Part shown: positions 1-5,468 of the stretch, piece after piece | How the letters are laid out: every line of letters starts with the position of its first letter | How positions within the stretch are numbered: the first letter of the stretch is position 1 | Origin: Planctomycetota bacterium | GTDB taxonomy: Bacteria; Planctomycetota; UBA8108 | DNA length: 5,811 nt | Assembly (NCBI GenBank): GCA_016928605.1 | Contig: JAFGKN010000753.1 | Location: 1 to 5,811 of the forward strand | Direction: 5' to 3' | Translations under genes and position numbers: made by a program | The notes under the pieces: generated by a model | The model's database searches: none | The model's input: the letters and a program-made list of their open reading frames with translations, nothing else | What the model was told of the DNA's origin: nothing

Positions 1-155
1 CTTGGAGGTACAAGGGGTGACTGGACGGCGAGTCGCACATGCCAGCTTCCGCACCAGTTGCGATCGAGACGCGGACCGTCGGTGGCGCAGGCGCTGTCGG
101 GACTCGATCTGACGGAAGGACCTGTTGAAGGGAAGGAAGCCGCAATCAGAAGTCC

Positions 156-854
156 ATGAGCGCAGCCCCGCGAGTAGAGATTCTGGAATACTGTGAGACT
201 CCAGTCGGCAGCCTGTGCCTGCGGCGTCGGGAGCTCTTGAGCCAGCCGGGAACCATCGTGACAGAGGTCACGCTCGACCACGAGTTCCTGATGAGCAGCT
301 ACAACACGATCTCGGAGGTGGCGCTGGCAGAAAACGCCCTCCGGTGGCACGGAGGCTTCGATCTGGATGTCCTCGTCGGTGGGCTGGGCCTTGGATACAC
401 CGCGGACGCGGCGCTGCGGTGGCCAGGTGTCCGGCGCGTCGACGTGATCGAGCTCCTCCCCGAGGTCATCTCGTGGCTTGCCAGGGACCTTGTGCCGCTG
501 AGCGCATCCCTGCGGGCCGAGCCGCGTTTCCACGTGGTCGAAGGAGACGTCTTCGTGCGTCTCGCCGGTACTCCGGAGCGGCGCTACGATGCCATCCTCA
601 TCGACGTGGACCACTCGCCCGAAGATGTCCTCGACCCACGCCATCGATGGTTCTATGCCGCCGAGAAGTTAAGGCTTGCGCGGAGCCACCTCGCAGAGAG
701 TGGTGTCCTGGCGGTCTGGTCCAGCACCCCCAGCGACGTTTTCGCTGAGGCACTCGCCGGCGTCTTCTCCGGGGTCGAGGTGAAGACCGTCGAGTGGCGA
801 AACGAGCTCATCGACGAGGATCAAGAGGATACGATCTTCCTCGCACGAAGGTAG
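156..854 (+). CDS. Spermidine-synthase-like SAM-fold protein
   Basis: A 232-residue protein with the Rossmann fold shared by spermidine synthases and class I methyltransferases. Visible motifs are the glycine-rich nucleotide loop GGLGLGYTA at residues 75-83, an acidic residue ending the second strand (VDVIEL, E99), VVEGDVF with D131, and YDAILIDVDHSP at 144-155, which matches the active-site strand of the polyamine synthase family. The N-terminal part (about 1-65) resembles the beta-rich front of that family, but the usual YHE-type substrate motif is replaced by EFLMSSYN. Aminopropyl transfer is therefore unproven, and it may be a methyltransferase or a non-catalytic relative. The ATG at 156 gives a normal N-terminus; a GGAAGGAAG purine tract (131-139) lies rather far upstream and AGAAG (148-152) rather close, so the ribosome site is weak. 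It stands alone and converges on the hyp cluster; no functional link is evident. The fold is fairly sure, the substrate unknown. Confidence 0.8.
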   Translation: MSAAPRVEILEYCETPVGSLCLRRRELLSQPGTIVTEVTLDHEFLMSSYNTISEVALAENALRWHGGFDLDVLVGGLGLGYTADAALRWPGVRRVDVIELLPEVISWLARDLVPLSASLRAEPRFHVVEGDVFVRLAGTPERRYDAILIDVDHSPEDVLDPRHRWFYAAEKLRLARSHLAESGVLAVWSSTPSDVFAEALAGVFSGVEVKTVEWRNELIDEDQEDTIFLARR

Positions 855-954
855 ACGAAGGTGTCTGTCGGGAAGTTCGATCTCGCCTGCGCTTCGCTCC
901 TTGCTGGAAGGGCCAAATCGCTCGCCCAGGCAGCCTTCCTGTGTTCCATTACCG

Positions 955-1230
955 CTGCCTCTGGCTCCGCCACTGTCTCGGCCGCGGCCACCGCCCCTGC
1001 CCCTGTCTCTGCCTCTGTCTCTGTCACTGTCTCTGTCACTGTCTCTGTCTCTGTCACTGTCTCTGCCCCTGTCTCTGTCTCTGTCTCTGTCTCTGTCTCT
1101 GTCTCTGTCTCTGTCTCTGTCTCTGTCACTGCCTCTGTCACTGCGTCTGTCACTGCCTCTGTCTCTGTCACTGCCTCTGTCTCTGCCTCTGCCTGTGCCC
1201 CTGTCTCTGCCCCTGTCTCGGTGGCTGCTG
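955..1230. repeat. Degenerate hexanucleotide array CTG(T/C)CN
   Basis: About 46 six-base units run in unbroken phase through the gap between the two convergent genes. The dominant unit is CTGTCT, with variants CTGTCA, CTGCCC, CTGCCT and CTGCGT. The centre (1069-1122) has nine perfect CTGTCT units; the edges are more decayed (CTGGCT, CCGCCA, CGGCCG at 961-990). Variation falls mainly at unit positions 4 and 6, while CTG and the C at position 5 are nearly constant. On the minus strand, which would be transcribed past hypA, the unit is purine-rich (NGRCAG). The array ends only 13 bases after the hypA stop. The rest of the 389-base gap (855-954 and 1231-1243) shows no gene and no convincing intrinsic terminator. 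Because 6 is a multiple of 3, the array makes long stop-free Ser-Val, Leu-Ser, Cys-Leu, Asp-Arg and Thr-Glu frames, which I regard as non-coding. Confidence 0.95.
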
Positions 1231-1243
1231 CGCGCGGGCGCGG

Positions 1244-1597
1244 TCAGCTCTCCTCGGTCTCGCAGGAGAGCGACTGGAGGATGATGTCGTTGCCCTCCAC
1301 GATCCGCGCATCGGCGCGGCCGCACGCGGGGCAGAGGTAGCAGTCGATGTCGGGCCGGAACTCGAACCCGCAGGAGCCGCACACGGCGCGCGCCGCGACC
1401 TCCTGGATCTCGAGCCGCGCTCCCTCGGCCACGGTTCCCCGGGCCGCCGCCTCGAACGCCATCCGGAGCGCCTCGGGGACGACGAGGCGCTGCACGCCGA
1501 CCTGGAGATCGACCTCGAGGACCCTCGCCACGCCGCGGCCGGCGACGCTCGAGAGGATCTGCTCGACCAGGTCGTTCGCTAGCGCGACTTCGTGCAT
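1244..1597 (-). CDS. hypA: HypA, nickel-insertion hydrogenase maturation factor
   Basis: A small metallochaperone of 117 residues that, in the family, hands nickel to the large subunit of [NiFe]-hydrogenase with HypB. It starts with Met-His-Glu (MHEVALA), the conserved N-terminal nickel site in which His2 is essential. The second half carries the structural zinc site: a CGSC pair around residues 73-76 followed by CYLCPAC. The length matches the usual 113-118 residues. The same frame is open upstream to an ATG at 1684, but that would add 29 residues before the nickel-binding MHE, which must be N-terminal. A GGAG lies about 7 bases before the ATG at 1597, so this start is preferred. It is the last gene of the hyp cluster, 123 bases after hypE. 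A hexanucleotide array begins 13 bases past its stop. Confidence 0.95.
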   Translation of the reverse strand: MHEVALANDLVEQILSSVAGRGVARVLEVDLQVGVQRLVVPEALRMAFEAAARGTVAEGARLEIQEVAARAVCGSCGFEFRPDIDCYLCPACGRADARIVEGNDIILQSLSCETEES

Positions 1598-1620
1598 CGC
1601 AGGCTCCAGGGGATGCTCGC

Positions 1621-1703
1621 GCGGCGCTCCCCGCGCCGCATCGAGCCGGCGGAGCGCGCCGCGCGACAGGTCTTCACTCGGCACCTCCTGCGCCGCGGCG
1701 CAG
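1621..1703 (-). promoter_or_regulatory. Two GC-rich hairpins between hypE and hypA
   Basis: The 123-base gap between hypE and hypA holds two strong inverted repeats. CTGCGCCGCGGCGCAG (1688-1703) is a perfect 16-base palindrome 17 bases after the hypE stop. GCGGCGC / GCGCCGC (1621-1627 and 1633-1639) forms a 7-bp stem with a 5-base loop, 24 bases before the hypA ATG. Neither is followed by a T-tract on the minus strand, so neither is a classical terminator. They could act as mRNA processing or attenuation structures that uncouple hypA from hypE. GC content alone makes such repeats more likely, so the function is inferred only. Confidence 0.35.
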
Positions 1704-1720
1704 AGGCCCGGGCCGCAGGG

Positions 1721-2743
1721 TCAGCAGATCCTCGGCAGCTCCTCGCCGTAGGGGCGCTGCACGATGCGGCGCCCTCCGACGCTCGTGAGCAGCTCCACGA
1801 GCGGCGGCGCGGATGCGGTCACGCGGCCGATCACCGCCGCATCCCTCGCACGCTCGTGCTTCCTGCAGGCATCCAGCACCCCCGCGGCGATCTCCTCAGC
1901 GGCGACGACCACGAGCTTCCCCTCGTTCGCCACGGCGAGGGGATCGAGGCCGAGGAGCTCGGCGGCGTGGCGCGCGGCCGGCGCCAGAGGGATGGCGGCC
2001 TCCGACACCTCCAGGCTGAGGCCGGTCTCCTCGGCGATGTCGGCCAGCACTCCGGCGAGGCCGCCGCGGGTCGGATCCCGCAGGAAGCGCACGCCTTCGC
2101 CGAGATCGCAGATCGACGCGGCGATGCCGGCGAGAGGGGCGACGTCGCTCCGGAGCGGCGTGTCGAAGGCGAGGCCCTCGCGGGCCGAGAGGACCGCCAG
2201 GCCGTGCTCGGCGATGCGTCCCGTCACGATCACGACATCTCCCGCGGCGATCCTGTGCATGCCGAGGTCCACGCCGTCGCGGAGGAATCCGACGCCCGCC
2301 GTCGAGATGAAGAGCCCGTCGCCGCGCCGGCGCTCGATGACCTTGGTGTCGCCCGTCGCGACCACGACTCCCGCCTCGCGGGCGGTGGCGTCGATCGAGG
2401 CGACGATCCGGTCGAGCACCTCCACCGGCAGCCCCTCCTCGATGATGAGCGCGAGGCTCAGGGCCTTCGGATCGGCGCCCATCACCGCGAGGTCGTTCAC
2501 CGTGCCCGAGACGGCGAGGCGGCCGATGTCGCCGCCCGGAAACTCGAGGGGCTGGACGACGGATGCGTCGGTCGTCAGGCAGATGCGGCCGGCCGGGCGC
2601 GGCAGCACGGCCGCGTCCGTGAGCGGATCCAGGAGCGGGTTGCGCAGCCGGGGGAGCATGTGATCCGCGACCAGCCGGCGGGTCATCTCGCCTCCGCCTC
2701 CGTGCGCGATCAGCACCTGCTCCTCGCTCCGCGGCTCGCTCAT
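1721..2743 (-). CDS. hypE: HypE, thiocarboxamide dehydratase making the CN ligand
   Basis: HypE accepts a carbamoyl group from HypF on its C-terminal cysteine and dehydrates it with ATP to a thiocyanate, the source of the cyanide ligand of the [NiFe] active site. The 340-residue protein is full length. It has the PurM/AIRS-type ATP-binding half with HGGGG (14-18), TTDASVV (57-63), PGGDIG (69-74), GTVNDLAVMGA (80-90) and GDTKV (131-135). The C-terminal half has DPTRGG (223-228) and NEG (273-275). It ends in the diagnostic PRIC (337-340), so the acceptor Cys340 is intact. The ATG at 2743 is preceded by GGAGAA about 9 bases upstream. It lies 100 bases after hypD and is probably in the same transcript. 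Nothing suggests damage. Confidence 0.97.
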   Translation of the reverse strand: MSEPRSEEQVLIAHGGGGEMTRRLVADHMLPRLRNPLLDPLTDAAVLPRPAGRICLTTDASVVQPLEFPGGDIGRLAVSGTVNDLAVMGADPKALSLALIIEEGLPVEVLDRIVASIDATAREAGVVVATGDTKVIERRRGDGLFISTAGVGFLRDGVDLGMHRIAAGDVVIVTGRIAEHGLAVLSAREGLAFDTPLRSDVAPLAGIAASICDLGEGVRFLRDPTRGGLAGVLADIAEETGLSLEVSEAAIPLAPAARHAAELLGLDPLAVANEGKLVVVAAEEIAAGVLDACRKHERARDAAVIGRVTASAPPLVELLTSVGGRRIVQRPYGEELPRIC

Positions 2744-2751
2744 CGACTGCG

Positions 2752-2784
2752 CTTCTCCATCTCTCCGATCTCTGCGACCTCTGC
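2752..2784 (-). repeat. Short 9-bp direct repeats before hypE
   Basis: In the 100-base hypD-hypE gap, the minus strand shows three 9-base near-repeats: GCAGAGGTC, GCAGAGATC and GGAGAGATG, followed by a partial GAGAAG. The last units supply the purine-rich ribosome-binding region of hypE. A small inverted repeat, CGGGA/TCCCG (2784-2788 and 2796-2800), sits next to them. The repeats look like slippage-derived sequence reused as the hypE leader; no known regulatory element is recognised. Confidence 0.5.
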
Positions 2785-2843
2785 GGGACGATCGATCCCG
2801 GATCCGCTTCTCGCGCTCCAGCGCTCGCGCTGCGGCTTCATGC

Positions 2844-3950
2844 TCACGAGCGCGAGCGGGTCGCGAGCCCCCCGTACTTGTGCCAGGCCGCGCAGGTGCC
2901 CTCGCTGCTCACCATGCAGGGGCCCACGGGCCGCGCGGGAGTGCACTCGGTGCCGAAGAGCGCGCACTCCTCGGGCTCGACCTTGCCCTGGATCACCTCG
3001 CCGCAGCGGCAGCCGGGGGGATCGTAGTCCTCGCCGAGCTCGAGGTCAAACCGAAACCTCGCGTCGAGCGGGCGATAGCTCTCGCGGAGCTCGAGGCCGC
3101 TCGCGGGGATCGTGCCCATGGCTCGCCACACGGCATCGGCGGGCTCGAACACGCGGTCGAGCACGGCGAGCGCCTGCGGATTGCCCCCAGGCGAGACGGC
3201 CGCCGAGTAGACGTTCTCTACGTCCGCCTCGCCGCGCGCGAGCTGCTCGAGGAGCCGGAGGATCCCGAGCAGCATCTGCTCCGGCTCGAAGCCTGCGACG
3301 ACGCACGCGCGGCGGTGTCGCTCCGCGACGGGGCGGTAGGCCTCGGACCCGATGACCACGCTCACGTGCCCCGGGCAGAGAAAGCCGTCCACGCGCACGT
3401 CATCCGCGGAGAGCAGCGCGAGCATGGCGGGCACCACCAGCTTGTGCGCCGAGAGCACGGAGAAGTTCTCGAGGCCGCGGCTGCGGGCCTCGAGCACCGT
3501 GAGCGCGGTGGCGGGGGCGGTCGTCTCGAAGCCGACCGCGAGGAAGACCACCTGGCGATCGCGGTTCGCCTCCGCGTGGCGGAGCGCATCGCGGGCGGAG
3601 TAGACGACGAGCACGCGCGCGCCGCGCGCCCGCTGCTCCGCGAGGCTTCCCTGCCGGCCCGGCACGCGGATCATGTCGCCGTAGGTGCAGATCGTCACCT
3701 CGGGTCGGGAGGCGAGAGCGCAGGCCGCGTCGATGTAGCCCTGGCTCGTGACGCAGACAGGGCATCCGGGCCCGCTGATGAGCCGCACTCCCGCAGGCAG
3801 GAGCGAGCGCACGCCGGAGCGGAAGAGCGAGACGGTATGCGTCCCGCACACCTCCATGAGGCGAGCCTCGCCGAGCCGCTCCGCGACCTCGCGGATCCGC
3901 CGCGCGAGAGAGCCGCTCTCGCGCCCGGTGGGATCGGAGCGAGAGCTCAT
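2844..3950 (-). CDS. hypD: HypD, Fe-S scaffold for Fe(CN)2CO assembly
   Basis: HypD, with HypC, forms the scaffold on which the Fe(CN)2CO part of the [NiFe] cofactor is built. The 368-residue protein has all family signatures: MEVCGTHT (Cys35), GPGCPVCVT (Cys63 and Cys66, the redox-active pair), GFETTAPAT (140-148), FLCPGHVS (190-197), and a C-terminal cysteine-rich region with Cys314, Cys316, Cys329, Cys336, Cys345 and Cys353 that supplies the [4Fe-4S] ligands. The length is normal for the family (about 360-380). The ATG at 3950 overlaps the hypC stop in an ATGA, indicating translational coupling, as expected for partners that form a complex. The cluster order hypC-hypD-hypE is the common one. 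Confidence 0.97.
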   Translation of the reverse strand: MSSRSDPTGRESGSLARRIREVAERLGEARLMEVCGTHTVSLFRSGVRSLLPAGVRLISGPGCPVCVTSQGYIDAACALASRPEVTICTYGDMIRVPGRQGSLAEQRARGARVLVVYSARDALRHAEANRDRQVVFLAVGFETTAPATALTVLEARSRGLENFSVLSAHKLVVPAMLALLSADDVRVDGFLCPGHVSVVIGSEAYRPVAERHRRACVVAGFEPEQMLLGILRLLEQLARGEADVENVYSAAVSPGGNPQALAVLDRVFEPADAVWRAMGTIPASGLELRESYRPLDARFRFDLELGEDYDPPGCRCGEVIQGKVEPEECALFGTECTPARPVGPCMVSSEGTCAAWHKYGGLATRSRS

Positions 3951-4294
3951 GGCGCGGGATCTCCCTGCGCCGCAGGTTCATCGCCCGCCGCGGGCGGATC
4001 GCCGGGAGCCGGATCGCCGGGAGCGAGCTCGAGGGCCTTCAGGTCCTCGGGGACTCCGTCGACCAGCTCCGCCGCCTCGAGCCACCTCCACGTCTCGAGA
4101 GCTTCGCGCTCGTCGAGGACGTTGAGGGCGAAGCCGGCGTGCACGAGGACCCAGCTCCCGCAGCCGGCCTCCGGCACGAGCGCAAGGCTCACCTCCACGC
4201 GGTTTCCCTGGAAGTCCACGGTGGCGATCCGTCCCGCCGCCGGATCGTCGCTATCGGTCACTCCGGTGATCTTGCCGGGCACGGCCAGGCACAT
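3947..4294 (-). CDS. hypC: HypC chaperone with extended C-terminus
   Basis: HypC carries the iron unit between HypD and the hydrogenase large-subunit precursor. The 115-residue protein begins with the signature MCLAVPGKI, in which Cys2 binds the cofactor and partner after Met removal. It has the second family motif VLVHAGFAL near residues 49-57 (His52) and the usual helical region to about residue 85. Family members are typically 75-95 residues. This one has an extra low-complexity tail from about residue 91, rich in Pro, Gly, Asp and Ala, with APGDP repeated; it comes from a 15-bp DNA repeat. The start ATG has GAGG 6 bases upstream. The stop overlaps the hypD start by 4 bases. A broken second copy of the first 20 codons lies at 5409-5468. 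Confidence 0.95.
   Translation of the reverse strand: MCLAVPGKITGVTDSDDPAAGRIATVDFQGNRVEVSLALVPEAGCGSWVLVHAGFALNVLDEREALETWRWLEAAELVDGVPEDLKALELAPGDPAPGDPPAAGDEPAAQGDPAP
3996..4024 (-). repeat. 15-bp tandem repeat in the hypC tail
   Basis: GGATCGCCGGGAGC occurs at 3996-4009 and again at 4011-4024, a 15-base period that keeps the hypC frame. It encodes the APGDP-APGDP part of the HypC tail. It is likely a slippage product that lengthened the protein without touching the conserved core. Confidence 0.8.
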
Positions 4295-4328
4295 CGCTAT
4301 CCTCTCGAGTTGGTTCCACGGGTTCGGT

Positions 4329-4342
4329 CGCTGGCGCCAGCG
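4329..4342. promoter_or_regulatory. Perfect 14-bp palindrome upstream of hypC
   Basis: CGCTGGCGCCAGCG is a perfect palindrome centred about 41 bases upstream of the hypC ATG. The sister copy at 5505-5516 keeps the 12-base core GCTGGCGCCAGC. Next to it, the sister copy has a second inverted repeat GCCCC-N10-GGGGC (5515-5534), broken by one base in copy A (GCGCC). The symmetry suits a dimeric regulator or an mRNA hairpin in the hypF-hypC leader. No regulator is identified. Confidence 0.35.
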
Positions 4343-4399
4343 CCAATTCCATCCGGGGCTTCAGCTACGGCATCTTACCGGCTTTCGACCCGATCCTCA

Positions 4400-4600
4400 C
4401 CCTCCCGTTCCCCCTCCCGCTCCCCCTCCCCCTCCCGACTCGGCAACTGCATCGGCATCCGCAGCCGCATCGGCATCCGCAGCCGCAGCCGGCTCCGCAT
4501 CGGCAGCCGCATCGGCAGTCGCATCGATCTCGGTCTCTGCCGCGGTCTCTGGCTCCGACTTCGCTCCCGCTCTCCCCTCCCGCTCTCCCCTCCCGCTCCC
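4400..4600. repeat. Second hexanucleotide array, expanded in copy A
   Basis: A mostly in-phase array of six-base units. It begins with CCCTCC/CGCTCC units (4400-4435), passes into GCATCG, GCATCC and GCAGCC units (4449-4526, including the 18-base unit 4449-4466 repeated exactly at 4467-4484), then GTCTCT/GGCTCC units (4533-4556). It ends in two 13-base CCGCTCTCCCCTC units (4567-4592) that break the phase. In the sister copy the same place (about 5575-5598) has only about four units. The minus-strand reading is G-rich at both ends. It lies between the stop of the hypF remnant (4603) and the hypC leader and has no coding signal. Confidence 0.85.
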
Positions 4601-4602
4601 CA

Positions 4603-4700
4603 TCACCGCGCCGGCTCCTCGCGCCGGTCCACGGCGCCGCCAGTTTACCGCGCTCCGTCTCGCGCCAGGCGCGCGGCCGCCTGTCCATCTCGAGGAGGCC
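4603..4700 (-). pseudogene. Decayed hypF 3'-end remnant
   Basis: The minus strand here resembles the end of the real hypF at 5602-5700. The last codons match in frame (REEPAR then TGA, with GGAGCCGGCGCGGTGATG identical), and farther upstream a GCGCCTGGCGCG block and a GGGGGCCTCCTCGAG-like block still align. In between are indels and substitutions that break the HypF frame. No DGGLALGQA motif can be read. It is the inner, non-functional half of the duplicated hypF-hypC junction and would have been freed from selection once an intact hypF lay upstream. The left limit (stop codon) is clear; the right limit, about 4700, is approximate. Confidence 0.65.
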
Positions 4701-4808
4701 CCCGCGCTTCTCGGCCGGCCGGTAGAGCATTGGCCAAGACGTCTACCTGGAGCGTGGTGAGCGTCGAGGAACGACGCCGGGTCGTGAGGTTGCAGACTCA
4801 TGCTTGGA

Positions 4809-5030
4809 TCAGAGCAGGTCGACGAAGTCTTCCACCTTCATCTGAGCCGCACGGATCAGGGCACGCAGCGTCCCGGGAGCCAGCTCGCGGTGCTGTGGAA
4901 TCGACAGGCTGGCGATGTGGCCGGATTTGACCATGATGACATGGCTTCCTTTTTGACGATCCTTCCGCCAGGCGGCGCGCTCGAAAGCGCGGACGGCTGC
5001 AGCCCCTGAGACGACGGGAAGCTGGACCAT
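4809..5030 (-). CDS. hicA: HicA family mRNA interferase toxin
   Basis: A 73-residue toxin of the HicA (YcfA-like) family, a small double-stranded-RNA-binding-fold protein that cleaves mRNA and is held inactive by HicB. The layout fits well: LPVVSGAAAVRAFERAAW (helix 1 with the Gly start), then RQKGSH with the catalytic His30, a short strand, SIPQHREL (42-50), and APGTLRALIRAAQM leading to a final EDFVDLL helix. Length and motif order match the family, and His30 is present, so it looks active. Its ATG overlaps the hicB stop by one base (TGATG), so translation is coupled and the antitoxin comes first. It sits in the lower-GC segment between the two hyp repeat copies. Confidence 0.93.
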   Translation of the reverse strand: MVQLPVVSGAAAVRAFERAAWRKDRQKGSHVIMVKSGHIASLSIPQHRELAPGTLRALIRAAQMKVEDFVDLL

Positions 5031-5236
5031 CAGAGGGGAACTTCCACCTCGCGGATGGCCACGCTGATGGGCATCCCGTTGGCGGCGCGGGCCTCAACAC
5101 ACCCCTGGATGGCCTCGCGAATATTCCGCATGGCCTCTTCCTCGGTCGCACCCTGAGAAACACAGCCAGGGATTGCCGGGCACTCCGCGATGAGCATCCC
5201 TGTTTCGTCACGCTCCAACGTCACGAGGAGCTTCAT
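5030..5236 (-). CDS. hicB: HicB family antitoxin, short form
   Basis: A 68-residue antitoxin with the partial RNase H-like HicB fold. Visible family features are the first strand KLLVTLERDETGMLIAEC, the CPAIPGCVSQG loop (19-29), and TEEEAMRNIREAIQGCVE, the conserved helix. After a final strand (REVEVPL) the protein stops, so it has no ribbon-helix-helix or helix-turn-helix domain of the kind that lets many HicB proteins repress their own promoter. The start at 5236 has a GAGAAGA purine tract about 6 bases upstream. It precedes and overlaps hicA, the HicB-first order. Its first 29 bases overlap the out-of-frame end of a chimeric open frame that starts at the hypC remnant. Confidence 0.93.
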   Translation of the reverse strand: MKLLVTLERDETGMLIAECPAIPGCVSQGATEEEAMRNIREAIQGCVEARAANGMPISVAIREVEVPL

Positions 5237-5298
5237 ACGAATCTTCTCTTGCTGGCACGGCTTGAGCCATTTGAGTCAACCAAACACGACTCTGCGAG

Positions 5299-5327
5299 AT
5301 TTTATCTTGCTCGCTCCTGGTGCGCAA
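5299..5327 (-). promoter_or_regulatory. Candidate hicBA promoter
   Basis: On the minus strand TTGCGC (5327-5322) and TAAAAT (5304-5299) stand 17 bases apart, giving a poor -35 but a good -10 hexamer. A transcript would start about 55 bases before the hicB ATG. Downstream, the plus-strand TTGAG repeated at 5262 and 5271 and the 9-base palindrome TTGAGTCAA (5271-5279) could be an operator. The 365-base gap 5237-5601 otherwise holds the hypC remnant and the hypF-hypC spacer. The stretch 5237-5400 is visibly richer in A and T than the hyp genes, as expected of acquired DNA with its own promoter. Confidence 0.4.
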
Positions 5328-5408
5328 CGGCGTGTTCGTGATGCCCTGGAGATGACGAGCTGTGAATGGAGAAGCGCACCGAGTTGTGATACCTGCTTTC
5401 GCGCGGAT

Positions 5409-5468
5409 CGCCGCCGGATCGTCGCTATCGGTCACGGCGGTGATCTTGCCGGGCACGGCCAGGCACAT
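5409..5468 (-). pseudogene. Truncated hypC: first 20 codons only
   Basis: The minus strand from 5468 encodes MCLAVPGKITAVTDSDDPAA, differing from the real HypC only at residue 11 (Ala for Gly). The same ribosome site (GAGG, 6 bases before the ATG) is kept. Homology then stops abruptly at 5409, within a short GGATCGCCGCCGGATCG motif. The frame stays open through unrelated sequence to a stop at 5208, giving an 86-residue chimera that overlaps hicB. The HypC core, including HAGFAL, is absent, so it cannot be a working chaperone. It is the inner half of the duplicated junction. If translated, it would give a peptide with the cofactor-binding Cys2. Confidence 0.9.

Larger units (their letters stand above)
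4235..4700 (-). repeat. Direct repeat copy A: hypF tail-spacer-hypC start
   Basis: This segment matches copy B (about 5409-5705) in the same orientation. By hand alignment 4235-4404 matches 5409-5579 with about nine mismatches and one single-base indel, covering the hypC start, its ribosome site and the spacer. The match resumes at about 4587-4620 against 5586-5619, around the hypF stop codon, and decays upstream of it. Copy A holds 176 extra bases of hexamer-type repeat between these blocks. The working hypC belongs to this copy; its hypF part is a remnant. The whole 514-base stretch 4295-4808 is explained by this repeat, the hexamer array and about 70 bases of unique sequence next to hicA. 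Confidence 0.9.

Noticed and set aside
1..159. Possible end of an upstream plus-strand gene: one frame is open from base 1 to a TGA at 157-159, overlapping the ATG at 156
   Set aside because: Only 52 codons without a start, third-position GC is not raised, and the translation resembles no family I recognise. The overlap alone is not enough.
955..1230. CRISPR array
   Set aside because: The units are 6 bases, with no 25-40-base repeats and no unique spacers, and no cas genes are nearby.
669..1582. Several long open frames across the hexamer array on both strands (Ser-Val, Leu-Ser, Cys-Leu, Asp-Arg and Thr-Glu repeat proteins)
   Set aside because: All arise because a 6-base repeat has no stop codon in those frames. 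They overlap each other and the clear genes at 156-854 and 1244-1597, and have no conserved domain.
1598..1684. N-terminal extension of hypA from an upstream ATG at 1684
   Set aside because: It would bury the nickel-binding Met-His-Glu, which must be at the N-terminus. The extension has no family match, and the ATG at 1597 has a good GGAG.
4771..4785. Hairpin ACGAC/GTCGT downstream of hicA as a terminator
   Set aside because: Only a 5-bp stem and no T-tract on the minus strand; too weak to call.
1592..4930. Long plus-strand open frames opposite hypE, hypD and hypC (for example 1592-3355 and 2880-4760)
   Set aside because: Antisense shadows of high-GC genes; the minus-strand products carry all the diagnostic HypE, HypD and HypC motifs.
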